From contig CAJQKF010000020.1 of assembly GCA_905478855.1 (NCBI GenBank), positions 1 to 33,596 of the forward strand: 33,596 nt of DNA. Direction: 5' to 3'. This document shows positions 9,607 to 17,655 of this stretch, one piece after another. Under the pieces are notes generated by a model, which worked only from the letters and a program-made list of their open reading frames with translations, was not told where the DNA came from and did no database searches. Origin of the DNA: an uncultured Gammaproteobacteria bacterium. GTDB taxonomy: Bacteria > Pseudomonadota > Gammaproteobacteria > Arenicellales > CAJQKF01. The translations under genes and the position numbers were made by a program. Position 1 is the first letter of the stretch; each line of letters begins with the position of its first letter.

Positions 9607-10815
9607 CTAAGCTGTTTCGTCCAGCTGAATTGCCACATATTCTTCAGCAATAATTTCACCAATTAACTGATAATCATCTTCACTAAAGCTAAGTGGCACA
9701 CGAATATCACAAAGTTTGTCTAGTATTTTATCGGTTCGAGGCAAGGATTGCTCAGACACATAACGCCAACTGGTGTGCCGGCTGGTATAGGCAACAGGAT
9801 CCGCACTTCCAAACCATTTTAATTCGACGCCACGACTTTGACAGGCAGATATAAAGGACTGTATTTGTTTCGCATTTAAGGCTGTGGCCAAAAATTGAAA
9901 CGAGCTGCCCACGTAAACTTCTTCATCAGGGCGCGCCGGAACAAACAGGCCATTTATTCCAGAAACTGCCGACTCGAGTATCTGATACCTGCGATTCCAT
10001 CGATCTCGATTTTCATCCAATAGTTTTAACTGTGGACGAAGGATAGCTGCTCGAAGATTATCCATACGACCACTATAATTTGGGCTATCCAGTTTAATAT
10101 CGGTATATGTTGAGACATCAGGTGCCGCAGCATGTCGACCAAACAACATGTATGAACCGGAACGAATAACGGCTCGTGCCATTAGCTCCTTATCGTTGGT
10201 AGTTAAGAAGCCCCCTTCCCCGGAATTGACGTGCTTATAAGTCTGTGTGCTAAAGCAAGCTGCTACTCCATAAGTGCCGCTTTTCCGACCCTTCCAACTA
10301 GCGCCCATTGTATGCGCGCAATCTTCGATAAGTGCGACATTATGACGATCCACAATTTCACATAATGCATCCATATCCACCAAGTGACCACGCATATGTG
10401 ACAACAATAAAAACTTAGAGCCGCTGGACAGTATTTTTCTTTCCAGGTCTTCTAAATCGATAACAAGATCTTCGGTTGATTCAACTAATACCGGCTTACC
10501 ACCCGCATTGTCTATCGCACCAGGTACTGGCGACAATGTGAAGCCATTGGTCAACACAGGATCGCCGGAAGAAACGCCCGCCGCTCGAAGCGCGATATGC
10601 ATAGCATAACCACCAGACGCACATGATAAACAATAAGCTGAACCCATATATTCAGCGAATTCGATTTCCAACAGCGCTGTCTCAGACACTTCTCCCTCTG
10701 CAACATTATATCGATGCAGACGCCCAGATCGCATGACTTCGATAGCGCTATTAATTGCATCTTCAGGAATGGGTTCTTGTTGAGTAAAATTGCCCGTAAA
10801 AATTTTTCCAGTCAT
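9607..10815 (-). CDS. DegT/DnrJ/EryC1/StrS-family PLP aminotransferase
   Basis: 402 residues, fold-type I PLP enzyme. The PLP lysine is expected at Lys194 in STQTYKHVNSGEGG. Asp165 in LIEDCAHTMGA holds the pyridine nitrogen, and MRGHLVDMDAL is the preceding family block. Most relatives aminate keto-sugars bound to nucleotides. Here no sugar nucleotide gene is near, and the partner is a Ggt-like hydrolase 47 bases downstream, so a small-molecule amine or keto substrate is equally possible. It is the first gene of a minus-strand pair, divergent from the amidase gene at 11051. Confidence 0.85.
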   Translation of the reverse strand: MTGKIFTGNFTQQEPIPEDAINSAIEVMRSGRLHRYNVAEGEVSETALLEIEFAEYMGSAYCLSCASGGYAMHIALRAAGVSSGDPVLTNGFTLSPVPGAIDNAGGKPVLVESTEDLVIDLEDLERKILSSGSKFLLLSHMRGHLVDMDALCEIVDRHNVALIEDCAHTMGASWKGRKSGTYGVAACFSTQTYKHVNSGEGGFLTTNDKELMARAVIRSGSYMLFGRHAAAPDVSTYTDIKLDSPNYSGRMDNLRAAILRPQLKLLDENRDRWNRRYQILESAVSGINGLFVPARPDEEVYVGSSFQFLATALNAKQIQSFISACQSRGVELKWFGSADPVAYTSRHTSWRYVSEQSLPRTDKILDKLCDIRVPLSFSEDDYQLIGEIIAEEYVAIQLDETA

Positions 10816-10933
10816 ATCTAGAAGTTCCGGCTAAAATGAAAGAGGTGAATGAGTGTGCGAGCGATAAATCTTCTCGCTGGTAGAATGTGATTAGGCTATC
10901 ATGCTATATCTTTGCTGAAAAGACCCACTGCAG

Positions 10934-10949
10934 TATGATCGCTATCATA
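10934..10949. promoter_or_regulatory. Palindromic site in the DegT / amidase divergent region
   Basis: Perfect inverted repeat TATGAT-CGCT-ATCATA, 16 bases, in the 235-base divergent region 10816-11050. The word GCTATCAT within it (10941-10948) occurs again at 10895-10902. A second, looser inverted repeat (AGCGA...TCGCT) lies near 10861-10880. This is the expected form of a dimeric repressor or activator site able to control both flanking operons, but no regulator gene is nearby to pair with it. Confidence 0.4.
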
Positions 10950-11050
10950 TGAACGAAGTTTAGTAAATATTCTATACTGGGACAAATAGGATATTCAAAT
11001 TATTCGACACAACATCAACCTCTTAAGTTACGAACTAAATCAGGTGAATT

Positions 11051-11830
11051 ATGCATATCGGTGTTTATCAATCGGCAGGCGGTGCTTTAACCATCGAACA
11101 ACGATTGTCCTCATTAACGAACATAATAGAGACAACAATTGATTCGACGAACCAACCGCTTGATCTTGTTGTCTGCCCCGAATTGTTTGCCTGTGGGTAT
11201 AACGCAGGGGATGAACTAGTCCGCCATGCCCAAGCACAAAACGGACCAATTACCGAGCAAATTGCAGTTATTACAAAGAAGTTAAAGTGCCATATCATTT
11301 TCGGCTACTCGGAGCGTGAGGATAACAAGCTATTTAATTCGGCCATGTGTGTCTCACCAACTGGCACTATCATTGCCAACCACCGAAAGCGCCTCAACTC
11401 ACCTAGTAGCTTCGAGGGAGACTATTTTACCGAAAGTAAGTCAAGAACATTATTTTCGATAAACGGCATAAAAATCAGTCTGATGATCTGTTACGAGGTG
11501 GAATTCCCCGAAAGTGTTAGGAAGGCCGCAATCGATGGAGCGCAATTGGTTGTTGTACCAACAGCACTGGTTAAGCAGTGGGGAGTTGTTGCTGATTGCG
11601 TAGTACCGGCCCGTGCGTTTGAAAACGGTGTTTGGCTTGCCTATGCCAATCATGCGGGACACGAAAACGGTTTGGATTATCTAGGGCATAGCAAAATAGT
11701 CGCACCGGATGGAAAAATTGAAGCCGCGGCTGGAACAGACGAAACATTAATATACGCAACTATTGATACCGATCGCGTTTCTGCCGCTCAAGCACGCCTA
11801 CCCTATCTTAAGAACTATCTAAACGCGTAA
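11051..11830 (+). CDS. Nitrilase-superfamily carbon-nitrogen hydrolase (amidase)
   Basis: 259 residues with the complete Glu-Lys-Cys triad of the superfamily: Glu44 in VVCPELFACGY, Lys113 in ANHRKRLNSP and Cys147 in SLMICYEVEFPE. Length and motif spacing fit aliphatic amidases, omega-amidases and carbamoylases that release ammonia (or an amine) from amides. No signal peptide, so cytoplasmic. AGGTGA five bases before the ATG supports the start. The next gene on the strand is an MFS transporter, suggesting an uptake-and-deamidation module. As the closest C-N hydrolase to the gamma-glutamyl ligase at 14843 it could cleave a gamma-glutamyl intermediate; that is inference only. Confidence 0.9.
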   Translation: MHIGVYQSAGGALTIEQRLSSLTNIIETTIDSTNQPLDLVVCPELFACGYNAGDELVRHAQAQNGPITEQIAVITKKLKCHIIFGYSEREDNKLFNSAMCVSPTGTIIANHRKRLNSPSSFEGDYFTESKSRTLFSINGIKISLMICYEVEFPESVRKAAIDGAQLVVVPTALVKQWGVVADCVVPARAFENGVWLAYANHAGHENGLDYLGHSKIVAPDGKIEAAAGTDETLIYATIDTDRVSAAQARLPYLKNYLNA

Positions 11831-11894
11831 ACTACCTAAACTTTATATTTTCACCTCCACACCAAAACTGCTTAATAAAAGCACAGATATTCTA

Positions 11895-13085
11895 TTGCTA
11901 CCTTCAGCATTAAAAAACCCAAACTACGCCCGTTATGCGGTTGGCAGCCTAATCAACACGTCAAGCTTCTGGGTGCAACGTCTTTGTTTTGGCTGGCTCA
12001 GTTGGGAAATGACGCATAGCGAATTCTGGGTGGGCTTGATAGCCTTTTTATTATTTTTCCCCATCGTTATTTTCGGTCCATTATTCGGTGTTATGGCCGA
12101 TCTCGTAGACCGCCAACGCGCCGCTATTATCGTATTGATCGTATCAGCGTTATTAACCGTCAGTCTGGCAATATTACAACTAACAAGCCTTCTGACGATC
12201 ACCAGTTTATGTTTATATGCAGCGGCAACCGGTTTGGTTACTAGTGCTTATAGTCCACTGCGTATGGCAATGATTGCGAGTCTTGTCAGCAGAGCCGAAC
12301 TACCCAGCGCCGTAGCAACCGGCGCTATTATTTTCAACCTGTCGCGACTTACTGGACCGGCTCTAGCAGGCTTGATCATCTCTACATATGGTGTAGGTTA
12401 CGCTCTGTTTACCGGTGCGTTGATGATTGTTCCAATGACAATTATCTTAGGCAAGGTAACGTTTCATCCGAGTAGCACTACTAGTGTGAGTCAAAACGGG
12501 TTTCGCTCTTTAATCGATGGTTTTGGCTATGTGTCACGTAACAGTAAACTTATTGGCTATCTCATCCTCTCTGCAGTTATTTCGTTGTTTGGCAGGGGTA
12601 TACTCGAACTATTTCCGGCATTTGCAGATGGCGTTTACGACAAAGGGAGTACTGGGCTTGCAATACTGACCGCTTCGGCCGGTGTTGGTGCCATCTTCGC
12701 GGGACTTGTCTTATCAATTTTTCGGGCTGAAAAAATAATTCGCGCAGCCCTTGGTACTCTGGGAATACTCATTGTATTGTTCGGTATGACAACCCGCTTT
12801 GATATTGCAGTGTTACTTATATCACTTATTGGTTTTTGCATAACCATATGCGGTGTTGGGACACAAACCATGGTGCAATTACTGGTAACTGACGACTATC
12901 GTGGCCGAGTTATGAGTATCTGGGGAGTAATGGGCTTTGGTGGAACGGCACTCGGTGGACTACTGATTGGAGTTATATCCACATGGGTTAGCCTCTCCAA
13001 TGCGACACTGCTATCGGGTATTGCATGTATTGTTGCTACTGCTATATTCTTTTTTGTTTATAAAGACCAATATAACGAGCGATAG
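11895..13085 (+). CDS. MFS transporter (MFS_3/EntS-like)
   Basis: 396 residues with about 12 membrane helices. The opening PSALKNPNYARYAVGSLINT fits the N-terminal block of MFS_3/EntS-type carriers (usually 'LxNxNFRxYxxGxLIS'). A motif-A-like loop (FGVMADLVDRQRAA) follows the second helix. Direction of transport and substrate are unknown. The start is a TTG with no clear ribosome site; the frame is open upstream but holds no ATG, GTG or TTG nearer to the conserved N-terminus. It lies 64 bases after the amidase. Its stop codon is separated from the convergent rhodanese stop by a single base, leaving no room for a separate terminator between them. Confidence 0.85.
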   Translation: MLPSALKNPNYARYAVGSLINTSSFWVQRLCFGWLSWEMTHSEFWVGLIAFLLFFPIVIFGPLFGVMADLVDRQRAAIIVLIVSALLTVSLAILQLTSLLTITSLCLYAAATGLVTSAYSPLRMAMIASLVSRAELPSAVATGAIIFNLSRLTGPALAGLIISTYGVGYALFTGALMIVPMTIILGKVTFHPSSTTSVSQNGFRSLIDGFGYVSRNSKLIGYLILSAVISLFGRGILELFPAFADGVYDKGSTGLAILTASAGVGAIFAGLVLSIFRAEKIIRAALGTLGILIVLFGMTTRFDIAVLLISLIGFCITICGVGTQTMVQLLVTDDYRGRVMSIWGVMGFGGTALGGLLIGVISTWVSLSNATLLSGIACIVATAIFFFVYKDQYNER

Positions 13086-13086
13086 C

Positions 13087-14667
13087 TCAGGATATGGGAA
13101 CCGTGGAAAACATAGCTGCAGGCTCGTTTTCTAGTAAGTCCAACAATTCTATTTCCCAATTAAGATAGCGTTTACCTTCACGATAAATGACCCGGTAATC
13201 CTGATAATCTTCAACGCTCAAGCTAACATCAACAGGGTGGCATAAAAATCGATGATTATCGCTCTCTACCGGAAATCTATTTTCTACCCAGTCTTGCATG
13301 CCGCCTGTAAGGGTTTGAACCTTTCGGCCAGTATCCACTATCTCACCTGCAACCAAACTAGTGTATTTTTCAGATTCATGGGCAACCAACACAATGGTTT
13401 TATCGAGCGGCAGGCAATCATAGTTTTTACCGGGCTGACGCAAAAAGAACTGTGCTCCGGGTATATGTTGTTGAACGTAATCCGGACTTCGACGTAAATC
13501 CACAATACATATACTCGTATCATTAAATTTACCCGCCAGCTCAGGCCCGGTTATCGTATCCCCATGAGTTACGTATGTTGGAAACTTCTGCAGGCAACAG
13601 TTTCCCTTATCGAGACTATGGGTATAAATATTCCGCCAACCCATCCTCTTTAACCAAATGGCAACATATGTCGCTCGGATATGATCATCGTCGCACAACA
13701 CAATTGCAGAATTCCGCACTGCAATATATTGATCTGTAGTCTGAACAAGCTGCCCCCCTGCTACGTTCTGCGCATTTCCCAGTGAGCCGTACTCGTACTC
13801 CGCAGCGCTTCTAATATCGAATAAATAAACTGTTTTACAAGATTGCGTAAGCTTACCAACTTGCTCCAGATTCAGTTCTACTATGCCATAGTCGCGTAAA
13901 CGAGATTTAGCAAAATTGACGCTGCTCTCCAATTGAACTTTTGTATTCGATAAAAACGGCCGATTCACACCGAACTCTAGCGGATAGCCCGCTGCGACCC
14001 AATCAATTGTGCCGTTCTTTAAGGCATAAACTGGATTCTCAAGATCACTATCCCGTAGGACTTGTGATCCGATAATACTTCGTGTTCTTCCTGCGCAATG
14101 CACCACAACCGGAAGTTCTGGGTTTGATCGCAGCGTTTCGGTGATCAGGGGAAGATCACCATTAGCACAGTGAAATGCTCCGGGAATACAATAGTCGTTG
14201 TGTTCATGAGGGGTACGCCCATCCAACAGTAAAAAAGGCTTTCCGGTATCCTGCCAATTTTTTAGATCTTGTGCGGTAATACATGGTGTAGATAACTTGT
14301 CCTCAATATACTCGCCGAAAGCCTTACTAAGAACATTGGTTCCAGAAAATAGTACATAACCGGCAAGCGCCCAAGCGGCAACCCCACCTTGCAAATCGAG
14401 AATATTTTGATAGCCTAAGGATTCTAAACCAGCTCTGGCAAATTCAACGGTTCTGTCGTCATCCGCCGCTAAAATTATTTTGGTGGCAAAATCAGGAATT
14501 AAAGACTCTACACTTGCCTCTAAAAACGAAAGCGGTATATTGGTTGATCCAAGAATATGCCCGCGTGCGAAAATAGCCGTTTCCCTAGTATCCAATAAAA
14601 CGAAAGGTTCGTCGGACTTAAATAGAACAACCAACTGATTTGCACTAACCACAGTTAACAACTCCAT
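13087..14667 (-). CDS. Four-domain rhodanese (tandem sulfurtransferase)
   Basis: 526 residues composed of four rhodanese modules (about 1-107, 125-232, 258-350 and 370-467), then a 60-residue tail. Module 2 is catalytically complete, with Cys191 in the loop CAGRTRS. Module 3 has Cys325 in a divergent loop CDDDHIRA. Modules 1 (ILAADDDRT) and 4 (LVAHESEKY) have lost the cysteine and are probably structural or binding domains. Rhodaneses carry persulfide sulfur from thiosulfate or thiols to an acceptor. No signal peptide, so cytoplasmic. It is divergent from the gamma-glutamyl ligase operon. Its presence beside MetY and TauD-like oxygenases hints at organosulfur handling, without proof. Confidence 0.9.
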   Translation of the reverse strand: MELLTVVSANQLVVLFKSDEPFVLLDTRETAIFARGHILGSTNIPLSFLEASVESLIPDFATKIILAADDDRTVEFARAGLESLGYQNILDLQGGVAAWALAGYVLFSGTNVLSKAFGEYIEDKLSTPCITAQDLKNWQDTGKPFLLLDGRTPHEHNDYCIPGAFHCANGDLPLITETLRSNPELPVVVHCAGRTRSIIGSQVLRDSDLENPVYALKNGTIDWVAAGYPLEFGVNRPFLSNTKVQLESSVNFAKSRLRDYGIVELNLEQVGKLTQSCKTVYLFDIRSAAEYEYGSLGNAQNVAGGQLVQTTDQYIAVRNSAIVLCDDDHIRATYVAIWLKRMGWRNIYTHSLDKGNCCLQKFPTYVTHGDTITGPELAGKFNDTSICIVDLRRSPDYVQQHIPGAQFFLRQPGKNYDCLPLDKTIVLVAHESEKYTSLVAGEIVDTGRKVQTLTGGMQDWVENRFPVESDNHRFLCHPVDVSLSVEDYQDYRVIYREGKRYLNWEIELLDLLENEPAAMFSTVPIS

Positions 14668-14686
14668 ACTTTTCTAATAAAATCGG

Positions 14687-14703
14687 CATCCAAAAATTGG
14701 ATG
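14687..14703. promoter_or_regulatory. Perfect hairpin/operator between rhodanese and ligase genes
   Basis: Perfect inverted repeat CATCCAA-AAA-TTGGATG, 17 bases, beginning 20 bases upstream of the rhodanese ATG (14667). In the rhodanese mRNA it would be a stable stem close to the ribosome site; in DNA it has the shape of an operator. The rest of the divergent region (to 14842) is AT-rich without a clear sigma-70 promoter. Confidence 0.4.
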
Positions 14704-14842
14704 TAACACAGCTAATAATAGTAATATATCATCGAATAAATAGAATAACGTCACAATAAGATAAACAGACATTTCGAGCAATCGGATGTCATACTTCGAT
14801 CAATCTATCACCTATCATTTCTCCAAAAGAGAGTTATTACCT

Positions 14843-16210
14843 ATGTCTACAAATTATAGTTTCGATATGCTTAAGAGCGCCGTTAGCGACGGTACAATAG
14901 ATACTGTTTTAGCTTGCATTGTCGATATGCAAGGCAGATTACTGGGCAAACGATTTCACGCTGTAAATTTTGTGGAAATATCCTTCGAGGAAACCCATTG
15001 TTGCAATTACCTGCTTGCCACTGATCTTGAGATGGAAACACCGGATGGCTTTGCTTCAACGAGTTGGAAATCTGGGTACGGAGATTATGTAATGAAGCCA
15101 GACTTGACTACCATTCGACCCGTTCCATGGCTTGAGGGCACGGCAATGGTACTTTGCGACGTACTGGACCATCACCACCACGAACCGGTGCCCCATTCGC
15201 CGAGAAACATCCTAAAACGCCAGATTCAAAAAATGAACGATCTTGGCTACATTCCAATGATGGCGACCGAACTCGAGTTCTTTCTTTTCGAAAACAGCTT
15301 CGATGAAATACGCAAAAATGGATTCCGTGATTTAACCCCAATAAGCGGTTATAACGAGGATTATCATATTCTTCAGACCAGCAAAGAAGAGTTCATAATG
15401 AGACCGCTACGAAACCATTTGTATGCTGCAGGGATTCCTGTAGAAAATACCAAAGGTGAAGCGGAAGCCGGACAGGAAGAACTCAATATTCGCTATGCTG
15501 AAGCCCTAGACTGCGCCGATCACCACACCATAGCTAAACACGCAACGAAAGAAATCGCCTGGGCTAAGGGACATGCCGCATCATTCTTACCCAAATGGCA
15601 TAAAGATAAAGTTGGCTCATCCTCCCATGTGCACCAATCACTATGGAAAGAAGGTCAACCGGCTTTCTTTGATGCCGCCGCAACCAATGGAAAGTCTGCT
15701 CTGATGGACCACTACATGGCCGGTTTAATTAAATATGCAGCAGAGTACACTTATTTTTTAGCACCCTACATAAACAGCTATAAACGCTTTATGAAGGGCA
15801 CCTTTGCACCCACTAAAACAGTGTGGTCTGTGGATAATCGAACCGCCGGTTTCCGACTATGTGGCGCAGATACAAAAGGCATTCGAATTGAATGTCGCAT
15901 TGGTGGTTCAGATATTAACCCGTATCTCGCCCAAGCGGCCATGCTTGCCGCCGGGATGAAGGGAATTGCTGACGCGCTGGAACTACCACCAGCGACGACA
16001 GGAGATGTTTACCAGGATACCGCTGGTGGTAGACATATTCCTGCAACTCTTCGTGAGGCTACAGAGACCCTGCGCAACTCCGCCATGTTAAAGGAAGCGC
16101 TAGGTGAAGATGTGGTTACTCACTACACGCGCGCGGCGGAATGGGAACAGGAAGAATTCGATCGGGTTGTAACCGATTGGGAAATCGCACGAGGCTTTGA
16201 GAGGGCCTAA
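14843..16210 (+). CDS. Glutamine-synthetase-like gamma-glutamyl amine ligase
   Basis: 455 residues from the ATG at 14843. An in-frame ATG at 14786 would add 19 residues, but it has no ribosome site; AAGAGAG (14827-14833) precedes 14843. The fold is that of glutamine synthetase: ATELEFFLF metal-binding glutamates, EAEAGQEELNIRYAEA, SSSHVHQSLW ATP/metal histidines, NRTAGFRL and RIECRIGGSDINPYLA. Length, the HSPRNILKRQI block and DYHILQT match PuuA/GlnA4/IpuC-type enzymes, which join glutamate to an amine (putrescine, ethanolamine, isopropylamine) using ATP and are not housekeeping GlnA. It is followed after 3 bases by an aldehyde dehydrogenase, the classic pairing in gamma-glutamylated amine catabolism. 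The amine substrate is not predictable. Confidence 0.9.
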   Translation: MSTNYSFDMLKSAVSDGTIDTVLACIVDMQGRLLGKRFHAVNFVEISFEETHCCNYLLATDLEMETPDGFASTSWKSGYGDYVMKPDLTTIRPVPWLEGTAMVLCDVLDHHHHEPVPHSPRNILKRQIQKMNDLGYIPMMATELEFFLFENSFDEIRKNGFRDLTPISGYNEDYHILQTSKEEFIMRPLRNHLYAAGIPVENTKGEAEAGQEELNIRYAEALDCADHHTIAKHATKEIAWAKGHAASFLPKWHKDKVGSSSHVHQSLWKEGQPAFFDAAATNGKSALMDHYMAGLIKYAAEYTYFLAPYINSYKRFMKGTFAPTKTVWSVDNRTAGFRLCGADTKGIRIECRIGGSDINPYLAQAAMLAAGMKGIADALELPPATTGDVYQDTAGGRHIPATLREATETLRNSAMLKEALGEDVVTHYTRAAEWEQEEFDRVVTDWEIARGFERA

Positions 16211-16213
16211 TAA

Positions 16214-17587
16214 ATGACACAACTAAATTGTATTTCACCTATCGACGGAAGCACCTATGCATCCCGCCCACTCGTTACACTAGAGCAAGCACAGAAATGT
16301 GTGACCCGCGCTCGTAACGTACAAACCGCTTGGGCGGCAAGGGCACTAAACGAGCGTATTGAACTGGTTCGCGCCGGAGTCGCCAAAATAGGCGAAACCA
16401 CCGAACAAATGGCTCTAGAGCTCGCCCATCAAATGGGTCGTCCGGTGCGTTATGGTGGCGAGTTTGGTGGATTTGAAGAGCGTGCTCTCTATATGGCAGA
16501 TATTGCCGAACGAACGCTCGCACCTATAGTTATTGAAGATAGCGGTGATTTTAGTCGAAAAATCGAACGCGAGCCTCAGGGTGTCGTATTCATAGTGGCG
16601 CCGTGGAACTATCCCTATATGACAGCGATCAACACCTTGGCACCGGCACTTATCGCCGGCAATACTGTCATCCTAAAACATTCAACACAAACTCTTCTGG
16701 TCGGTGAACGACTAGCCGAGGCGTTTCATGCGGTTGGTATTCCTGTAGATGTGTTCCAGAATATTTTTCTCGATCATGACACAACCGGCAAACTAATTGC
16801 CGAAGGCTCGTTCAACGCGATAAATTTTACCGGTTCCGTTGGAGCTGGAAGAACAATCGAACAATCAGCCGCGGGTACGTTCACAGCAGTAAGTACTGAG
16901 CTGGGTGGTAAAGATCCGGGCTATGTAATGGAAGACGCCAACCTTGATGCTGCTGTTGACACCCTAATCGACGGCGCAATGTTTAACTCTGGACAATGCT
17001 GTTGCGGCATAGAGCGAATATACGTTCATGAATCTCTATTCGATTCTTTTGTCGAAAAAGCTGTCGCACTTGTTAGTAGCTATAAACTCGGCAACCCGCT
17101 AAACCAGGAAACCACTATTGGCCCAATGGCCAACATTCGGTTTGCTAACGAAGTGCGTGCACAAACTGCCGAGGCAATTGCTGATGGAGCAACAGCCCAT
17201 ATTGCAACATTTGCCGAAGATGATGGCGGCACCTACCTAACGCCGCAAATTCTAACCAATGTAAATCACAACATGCGCATTATGCAAGATGAGAGCTTTG
17301 GTCCAGTCGTCGGTATTATGTCTGTAAGCAGTGATGAAGAAGCCATTCAACTAATGAACGACAGCGAATTCGGTCTTACCGCATCCTTGTGGAGCGCAGA
17401 TATAGATCGTTCTGAAACAATTGCTAAACAACTTCAAACTGGCACAGTATTTATGAATCGCTGTGATTATCTGGATCCTGCTCTATGCTGGACAGGCTGC
17501 AAAAATACCGGGCGTGGTGGAGGATTATCCGAAATTGGGTATCATAATCTGACCCGACCCAAGTCTTATCATTTTAAGAAAAAGTAA
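16214..17587 (+). CDS. NAD(P)-dependent aldehyde dehydrogenase
   Basis: 457 residues with the full ALDH set: Asn132 in VAPWNYPY, Lys155 in VILKHS, general base Glu229 in STELGGKDP and nucleophile Cys263 in FNSGQCCCGIERI. The last is an unusual run of three cysteines, with the middle one in the catalytic position. DESFGPVVGI carries the second conserved glutamate. It starts 3 bases after the ligase stop, so the two are translationally coupled. In that context the likely substrate is a gamma-glutamylamino-aldehyde, as for PuuC, or a simple semialdehyde released later. The downstream region ends in a large inverted repeat (17613-17654). Confidence 0.92.
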   Translation: MTQLNCISPIDGSTYASRPLVTLEQAQKCVTRARNVQTAWAARALNERIELVRAGVAKIGETTEQMALELAHQMGRPVRYGGEFGGFEERALYMADIAERTLAPIVIEDSGDFSRKIEREPQGVVFIVAPWNYPYMTAINTLAPALIAGNTVILKHSTQTLLVGERLAEAFHAVGIPVDVFQNIFLDHDTTGKLIAEGSFNAINFTGSVGAGRTIEQSAAGTFTAVSTELGGKDPGYVMEDANLDAAVDTLIDGAMFNSGQCCCGIERIYVHESLFDSFVEKAVALVSSYKLGNPLNQETTIGPMANIRFANEVRAQTAEAIADGATAHIATFAEDDGGTYLTPQILTNVNHNMRIMQDESFGPVVGIMSVSSDEEAIQLMNDSEFGLTASLWSADIDRSETIAKQLQTGTVFMNRCDYLDPALCWTGCKNTGRGGGLSEIGYHNLTRPKSYHFKKK

Positions 17588-17612
17588 GCTGAGTAACTTT
17601 TTATTTCCATTT

Positions 17613-17654
17613 TCGACCATTTTTTTTGTATGTAAAACCGAATTAAATGGTCGA
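17613..17654. terminator. Bidirectional terminator-like inverted repeat
   Basis: Perfect 10-bp arms TCGACCATTT (17613-17622) and AAATGGTCGA (17645-17654) around a 22-base loop that begins with more Ts. It fills the 68-base gap between two convergent genes, aldehyde dehydrogenase (+) and TauD-like oxygenase (-), the place where a shared terminator is expected. The left arm abuts the T-run at 17620-17627; the right arm abuts the oxygenase stop codon. Confidence 0.5.
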
Positions 17655-17655
17655 T

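Noticed and set aside
14786..14842. 19-residue N-terminal extension of the gamma-glutamyl ligase
   Set aside because: The upstream ATG lacks a ribosome site, whereas the ATG at 14843 has AAGAGAG; the extension shows no family motif.
17613..17654. Large inverted repeat considered as an insertion-sequence end or attachment site
   Set aside because: Single copy, no flanking direct repeat or transposase, and it exactly fills a convergent gene junction; a shared terminator is the simpler reading.
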